This document shows, in pieces, positions 59,579-64,000 of a stretch of DNA of 64,000 bases. Under the pieces are notes generated by a model. It worked only from the letters and a program-made list of their open reading frames with translations, was not told where the DNA came from and did not search any database. The stretch is from Terriglobia bacterium (GTDB lineage Bacteria > Acidobacteriota > Terriglobia > Acidiferrales > UBA7541): contig JAIQFB010000009.1 in the NCBI GenBank assembly GCA_020073485.1, positions 1 through 64,000 on the forward strand, given 5' to 3'. Position numbers and translations under genes: made by a program. The first letter of the stretch is position 1. Each line of letters starts with the position of its first letter.

Positions 59579-61639
59579 ATGATGCGACTGCTGTTGAGGG
59601 CTGGGACGATCGTCACGCTGGGGCTGGTCTTGCTGCCGTCGGCTTTCGCCCGTACCCCGGCGAAACGCAAACACGCAAGACCCGCGGACGCCAATGATTC
59701 GGCTGTGACGTCTCCGGCAAACGCGGGGACGGAAGTCCCGCCAACTCCCGCGGCGCCCGCACCTGCGGCTCAGACTGCGAGCAAGAAAAAAGCGGATGCG
59801 GACTTGGCCGATTCCAAACCCGTGCCGAAATTTCTCCCCATGCTGGCGACCACCGGCACTATCGGCCTGTTCACGGTGGAAACGGCCGACACGCTGCCAA
59901 AGGGCGGTTTTGCATTTTCCGCTTTTGGAAATAAGTTCGGGCGAACGCCGGGAAGCATCACCATTTTCCAACTGGGCCTGGATCTGAGCTACGGCGTGAC
60001 CGACCGCATCAATTTGTATGCTTCCTTCGACCCGTATCAACATGCCCATATCGGAAATGGCAGCCAGTTGAGCCTGTCGCCACTGAACAGCTTGAACCCG
60101 ACTTACCTGACGACTATTTTCCCGATAATTCCATCCACCGGCACGCCCGGCTCCGTCGAGGATTATCCGTTCGCCGCCAATAATGGCGGCGGGATCGGCC
60201 CCGTCACTCTGGGATTTAAATTTGCATTTCTATCCGAGCGATTGGGAGATCCCTTCAGCCTTTCTGTTCGCAATGATTTGATCATTTCGACGCGATCGAA
60301 CATCCCGAAATTGCTCGCGAATGGAACGCTTGGAAGCCCGCTCAGCGATTTGGTTTCCATGGCCGTCAGCAAGAAGTGGAGCAACGTGATGACGACCACG
60401 TTGAACCTGGGTTATCTGCGAACCACCAGCCCGAGAGACTTCATGCACCAGCAGGCCTTCCTGATGGCCGATCAGTTCAGGACCTCCGCGGGTTTTCTTC
60501 TCTTTCCGGAAAGCCGTTTCCAGCCCATGAGCGAGTATTCCGCTGTTTTCTTTAGCGGCGGCACTCCGGACACCACCTTCGGCGCCCGCGATCCTGTCGA
60601 TGAGGTTGTGGGTCTCCGGATGTATCCGTGGAAGTACCTCGCGATGGACGTCGGCTACCGGGCCATGTTGAATTTGAAGCAGCTGAACGATCGCCATGGA
60701 TTTGTGATCAAGCTTGGCACGGCGTACTGGCCTGAAAAAGCGCCGCCACCGCCCAATCACCCGCCCACGGTTTTGCTTTCCGCGGATAGGAACATGGTGT
60801 ATGAGGGCTCCGGCGATGCGGTCGGGCTGACCGCGACGGCTTCCGATCCGGACAACGATCCGCTCACCTACACATGGTCCAGCACATGCGGCCATATTGA
60901 TGGCGACGGGCCTCATGTACGTTGGCTCTCCGCCGGCACCCCCGTGGGAGCCTGCACAACGACGGTAAAAGTGGACGACGCGCACGGCGGCTTCGCAAGC
61001 GTCTCCACGGAAACTCTCGTGCAAGTGAAACCCAATCATCCGCCTACCATCAACTGCTCGGCGGACCGCTCCTCGGTCTTCGCCGGCGAGCGCGTGCACA
61101 TCACCACCAACGCCAGCGATCCCGACGGCGATCCGCTGACTTACACTTGGCGCGCCAACGCCGGACAGGTTGTGGGCAACGGCGCCGCAGTGGACTTTGA
61201 CACCACGGGTCTGGCTCCCGGCACCTACAGCGTCACCGTGCGAGTCGAGGATGGCAAAGGCGGCGCGGCTGATTGCTCGTCCACGATCGACGTGAAGCCC
61301 GTGCCTCCGCCGCCGCAGGCAAGCAAGATCAGCGATTGCGCCTTCGGCAAACCGCTCAGCACGCGCATCGACAACGTCTGCAAGCGCATCCTCGATGACG
61401 TGGCCCTGCGCCTGCAAAGCGAGCCGCGCGCTTCGGCCGTCATCATCGGCTATTCCGATCCGAAGGAAGCCAAGCCCGATAAAATCGGAGGAGACCGCGC
61501 CACCAACGCCGTGAAATACCTCGGCGAAAAAGGCATCGACGCCTCGCGCATCACGACGCGCACCGGTGCCGGCCAGGCCGGGGCCACCAACAACCGCCGC
61601 ATCGACGTCATCTGGGTTCCCGAGGGCGCCACGTACTAG
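59579..61639 (+). CDS. Outer-membrane barrel protein with two PKD/Ig-like domains and OmpA C-terminus
   Basis: A 686-residue protein. A signal peptide (core AGTIVTLGLVLLPSAFA) and Ala/Pro/Lys-rich linker precede a beta-barrel region (about 80-380) with GTIGLFTVETADTLPKGGFA and LGLDLSYGVTDRINLYASFD. Two PKD/Ig-like domains follow (NHPPTVLLSADRN, SDPDNDPLTYTWSS; then NHPPTINCSADRS, SDPDGDPLTYTWRA). The OmpA-like peptidoglycan-binding domain ends the chain (SAVIIGYSDPKEA, GEKGIDASRITTRTGAGQ, NNRRIDVIW). GGAGG is nine bases before ATG 59579; the frame start at 59513 is rejected. It probably links outer membrane and cell wall and displays the PKD modules. Confidence 0.85.
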   Translation: MMRLLLRAGTIVTLGLVLLPSAFARTPAKRKHARPADANDSAVTSPANAGTEVPPTPAAPAPAAQTASKKKADADLADSKPVPKFLPMLATTGTIGLFTVETADTLPKGGFAFSAFGNKFGRTPGSITIFQLGLDLSYGVTDRINLYASFDPYQHAHIGNGSQLSLSPLNSLNPTYLTTIFPIIPSTGTPGSVEDYPFAANNGGGIGPVTLGFKFAFLSERLGDPFSLSVRNDLIISTRSNIPKLLANGTLGSPLSDLVSMAVSKKWSNVMTTTLNLGYLRTTSPRDFMHQQAFLMADQFRTSAGFLLFPESRFQPMSEYSAVFFSGGTPDTTFGARDPVDEVVGLRMYPWKYLAMDVGYRAMLNLKQLNDRHGFVIKLGTAYWPEKAPPPPNHPPTVLLSADRNMVYEGSGDAVGLTATASDPDNDPLTYTWSSTCGHIDGDGPHVRWLSAGTPVGACTTTVKVDDAHGGFASVSTETLVQVKPNHPPTINCSADRSSVFAGERVHITTNASDPDGDPLTYTWRANAGQVVGNGAAVDFDTTGLAPGTYSVTVRVEDGKGGAADCSSTIDVKPVPPPPQASKISDCAFGKPLSTRIDNVCKRILDDVALRLQSEPRASAVIIGYSDPKEAKPDKIGGDRATNAVKYLGEKGIDASRITTRTGAGQAGATNNRRIDVIWVPEGATY

Positions 61640-61795
61640 CCCCCGCCGGATCCAGCAATCTCCGGGCCCCGCGCCGTTCCGCCGCCGCGGAAGGTGTGGG
61701 GCCCATTTTCTTTTTGGCGAAGTAGAGCCTTGTGCTTGCCGCATGATGCAGATTTCCCCGTTGTGCGTCAGAGCAGGAAAGTTCAATATTCAGCA

Positions 61796-63832
61796 ATGCG
61801 CAGGTCTTTCATTCCGGCGTGTCTCTTGCTAGCCGCAGCGGCCGCGCAGGCGCAGACGTGGAAACCGCTTGGCCCTCCGGGAGGAGATGTTCGCGCGCTC
61901 GCTACCGATTCCGCGCATTCCGGGCGTGTTTTTCTTGGCACCGCTGATGGCCACGTTTTCGGCTCCGCGGATTCCGGCGCACATTGGACGCTGCTGGGGC
62001 GCGCAAGTGAGCGCCTCGATGCCGTGATCACCGCGATTGTCGTGGACCCGCGCGATTCGCAAGTACTGTTTGCGTCGTCCTGGACGCGCGACTCGGTCGC
62101 GGGGGGCGGGGTATTTCGCAGCGCGGACGGCGGCAAGACCTGGACCGAGGCGGGCCTTGCCGGACAGGCCGTGCGTGCACTGGGCATGGCGCCCTCCGAT
62201 CCCAACGTGCTTGTGGCCGGGACGCTGGACGGCGTGTACCGCTCGGTTGATGGATCGAAATCGTGGGAGCGAATTTCTCCCGAGCATCACGAGGAACTCC
62301 GCAATCTGGATTCGCTGGCCATCGATCCGCGCGATCCGCGGACCATTTATGCCGGAACGTTTCATCTCCCCTGGAAAACCACCGATGGCGGGCACACCTG
62401 GCGTCCCATTCATGATGGCATGATCGATGACTCGGACGTAATGAGCCTTTTGATCGACAGTCCCCATCCCGGGCGCCTCTACGCCAGCGCCTGTTCGGGG
62501 ATCTACCGCAGCGATGATGGCGCCGCGCAATGGAGAAAGATCCAGGGCATTCCCTACACCGCGCGCCGCACCTACGCGATCATCGAGGATCCCTCGAATC
62601 CGGACCGCGTGTATGCCGCGACTTCGGAAGGACTGTGGAAGACGGAAGATGCCGGAAAAGACTGGCGGCGAACCACCCCCGAGACCTGGGTGGTGAACAC
62701 CGTGGCGGTCGCCGCGGGCCATCCTGGGCGCGTACTGATCGGCACCGAGGAGTTTGGGATGCTCGCGAGCGACGATTCCGGCGAGCATTTTCAGGATGCC
62801 AACGACGGATTTTTTCACCGGCAAATTCTGGCCCTTGCAGCCGACGAGGCGCATCCGGGACGCATCCTGGCCGTGCTGGCACATGCCCCGGAACCAGTCC
62901 TTGTCACCGACGATGACGGCAAGTCCTGGAAGCCTCTCGCGCCGGGCTTGCAGACAGGGCAGGTCCTTCGTGTGTATGCGTCGCCGGAGGGCTGGTGGAT
63001 GTCACTGGCCGGCGGCGGACTGATGAAATATGACGTCCAACGCAAGGCCTGGGCGCGCGCCGGATCGTCCGTCAAAGAGGCCGCAGGCGGTTCGGTGACG
63101 TCATTTGCGCGTGCTTCCGGTGGCCCGCGCAACGGGATAGCGGGCGGGCAGAATCTTCAGCAGATTGTCAACGAAATGGCCTTCAGCTCGAACGCGTGGT
63201 ATGCGGCTACGGACGCGGGATTGTACTGGTCCTCGGATCGAGGCAGAACCTGGACCCCGAAACCCATAGGGCCGCTCACCACGCTGCCGGTGCAATCCGT
63301 GCGCGTTTCACCGGACGGAGAAAGGATCTGGGTGGTGTCGTTGCGGGGGCTTGTATTTTCCATGGACGGCGGGAAGTCATGGTCCTGGCATGACTTACCG
63401 CTAAGCTCCGGCGGGACCCTTTCCCTGGAATTGGACCGTGACGACCCAAGCACGATGATCGCAAGGGCGCACAATGGGCTTTATATTTCGCGCGACGCCG
63501 GGAGCACCTGGCAGCAGGCCGGGGCGGGCCTGCCCGCGACGCCGGTGCAGGATTTTGCGGCCTCCGAAGGTGTTTTTCTGGCGTCCATGCGCACCGGCGG
63601 GCTGTACGTCTCGTCTGACGCCGGCCGGACGTGGACGCGCCTGGCTGGCACGCTGGGCGAGGGCTTCTTCCCGGCGATCCTGCGGGAAGGCCATGCCGGA
63701 GTCATCTTCGCTGCCTCCGCCACAGAGGGGCTATATTCGATCCAGTGGAGCAATTCCGCGTCAGCCGGGACAAATGCTGCGGGCGCGAACGGCGCCGCGA
63801 GCTCCAAAATGTCACGTAATGTTCCAAATTGA
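61796..63832 (+). CDS. Secreted BNR/VPS10-type beta-propeller protein
   Basis: A 678-residue exported protein. The signal peptide (MRRSFIPACLLLAAAAAQA) is followed by ten or more BNR repeats with the Asp-box theme SxDxGxTW (for example SADGGKTWTEAG, SSDRGRTWTPKP, SMDGGKSWSWHD, SRDAGSTWQQAG, SSDAGRTWTRLA). These fill the protein as two propellers. No sialidase Arg triad or catalytic motif is evident, so a binding or scaffold role is likely. The ATG at 61796 is chosen for its signal peptide; the ribosome site is weak. It lies 156 bp downstream of the OmpA-type gene and may be co-transcribed. Confidence 0.85.
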   Translation: MRRSFIPACLLLAAAAAQAQTWKPLGPPGGDVRALATDSAHSGRVFLGTADGHVFGSADSGAHWTLLGRASERLDAVITAIVVDPRDSQVLFASSWTRDSVAGGGVFRSADGGKTWTEAGLAGQAVRALGMAPSDPNVLVAGTLDGVYRSVDGSKSWERISPEHHEELRNLDSLAIDPRDPRTIYAGTFHLPWKTTDGGHTWRPIHDGMIDDSDVMSLLIDSPHPGRLYASACSGIYRSDDGAAQWRKIQGIPYTARRTYAIIEDPSNPDRVYAATSEGLWKTEDAGKDWRRTTPETWVVNTVAVAAGHPGRVLIGTEEFGMLASDDSGEHFQDANDGFFHRQILALAADEAHPGRILAVLAHAPEPVLVTDDDGKSWKPLAPGLQTGQVLRVYASPEGWWMSLAGGGLMKYDVQRKAWARAGSSVKEAAGGSVTSFARASGGPRNGIAGGQNLQQIVNEMAFSSNAWYAATDAGLYWSSDRGRTWTPKPIGPLTTLPVQSVRVSPDGERIWVVSLRGLVFSMDGGKSWSWHDLPLSSGGTLSLELDRDDPSTMIARAHNGLYISRDAGSTWQQAGAGLPATPVQDFAASEGVFLASMRTGGLYVSSDAGRTWTRLAGTLGEGFFPAILREGHAGVIFAASATEGLYSIQWSNSASAGTNAAGANGAASSKMSRNVPN

Positions 63833-64000
63833 ACCGCAAGCGATTCCCATTCTTGCTTTACACTGCGCGGGAAGGACTTCCCTGTTTTGAACCATGAAAC
63901 CGCTTGCATAATTTCCCGATTCGGCAATAGAATCACCCTCCAATAGATTGCGCGTGTCACGATAAGTGACTGTTCGCCGCAGGGTTATAGTTATCTCCTG
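63833..64000. other. Right edge of window, no gene seen
   Basis: The last 168 bp after the BNR protein show no supported gene or signal. Any downstream gene begins outside the window. Confidence 0.4.

Noticed and set aside
60230-61786. A 518-codon antisense frame under the OmpA-type gene
   Set aside because: Its translation is Arg/Gly/Ala-rich with no recognisable motif, and the plus strand encodes a clear barrel-PKD-OmpA protein.

Overview
The window looks like a chromosomal segment of a soil Acidobacteriota (Terriglobia / Koribacter-Sulfotelmatobacter type). I infer this from the families present, not from a marker gene. They include two very large Oar-like TonB receptors with an N-terminal carboxypeptidase-regulatory-like domain, a membrane regulator with an acidobacterial-type winged-helix N-terminus, many secreted proteins of acidobacterial type (DUF6152, YfiR, CapA, BNR proteins), an NtrB/NtrC-like pair, and GC-rich coding sequence with AT-rich spacers.

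Layout. 1-6.8 kb: start of an exported protein, a PadR regulator, and a compact RND efflux operon in the order outer-membrane factor, permease, adaptor. 7.5-7.8 kb: an orphan coding remnant. 8.0-11.3 kb: a leftward cupin-cupin-MFS operon facing an IclR regulator. 11.5-24.3 kb: a leftward run of a creatinase-like M24 protein, a decayed dihydrolipoamide acyltransferase, secreted proteins of unknown function, an Oar-like receptor, a secreted B3-type metallo-beta-lactamase-fold protein and a secreted amidohydrolase, mixed with several pseudogene fragments. 25-34 kb: an accessory zone. It has an IS21 relic, two 190-bp direct repeats that each carry the 3' half of tRNA-Pro(CGG) behind a TTCAACAA array, and between them a five-gene signalling operon (TonB receptor, YfiR, sensor kinase, receiver, hybrid kinase). 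A truncated tyrosine recombinase follows. 34.6-46.1 kb: a leftward receptor-CapA-Tat exported M28-like protein-CapA locus facing a membrane-spanning winged-helix regulator, with an IS256-type element lodged in the shared promoter region. 46.5-48.5 kb: a second small island with a truncated lyase, a TIR-domain protein, a truncated integrase and tRNA-Gln. 48.8-64 kb: conserved-looking backbone with ThiO, an NtrC-NtrB-lipoprotein operon, a kelch-type lipoprotein behind a good sigma-54 promoter match, two glycine-zipper envelope proteins, an OmpA-type barrel protein and a BNR-repeat secreted protein.

How the genes work together. Most products are exported or act at the envelope: efflux, TonB-linked uptake, extracytoplasmic hydrolases and phosphorelay sensing. 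The accessory zones show repeated gain and decay beside tRNA genes. The strongest candidates for something undescribed are the tRNA-Pro-repeat-flanked TonB/YfiR/kinase operon, the CapA-M28-like-CapA-TonB receptor locus, and the TIR protein with an unassigned 60-residue N-terminus next to an integrase remnant.
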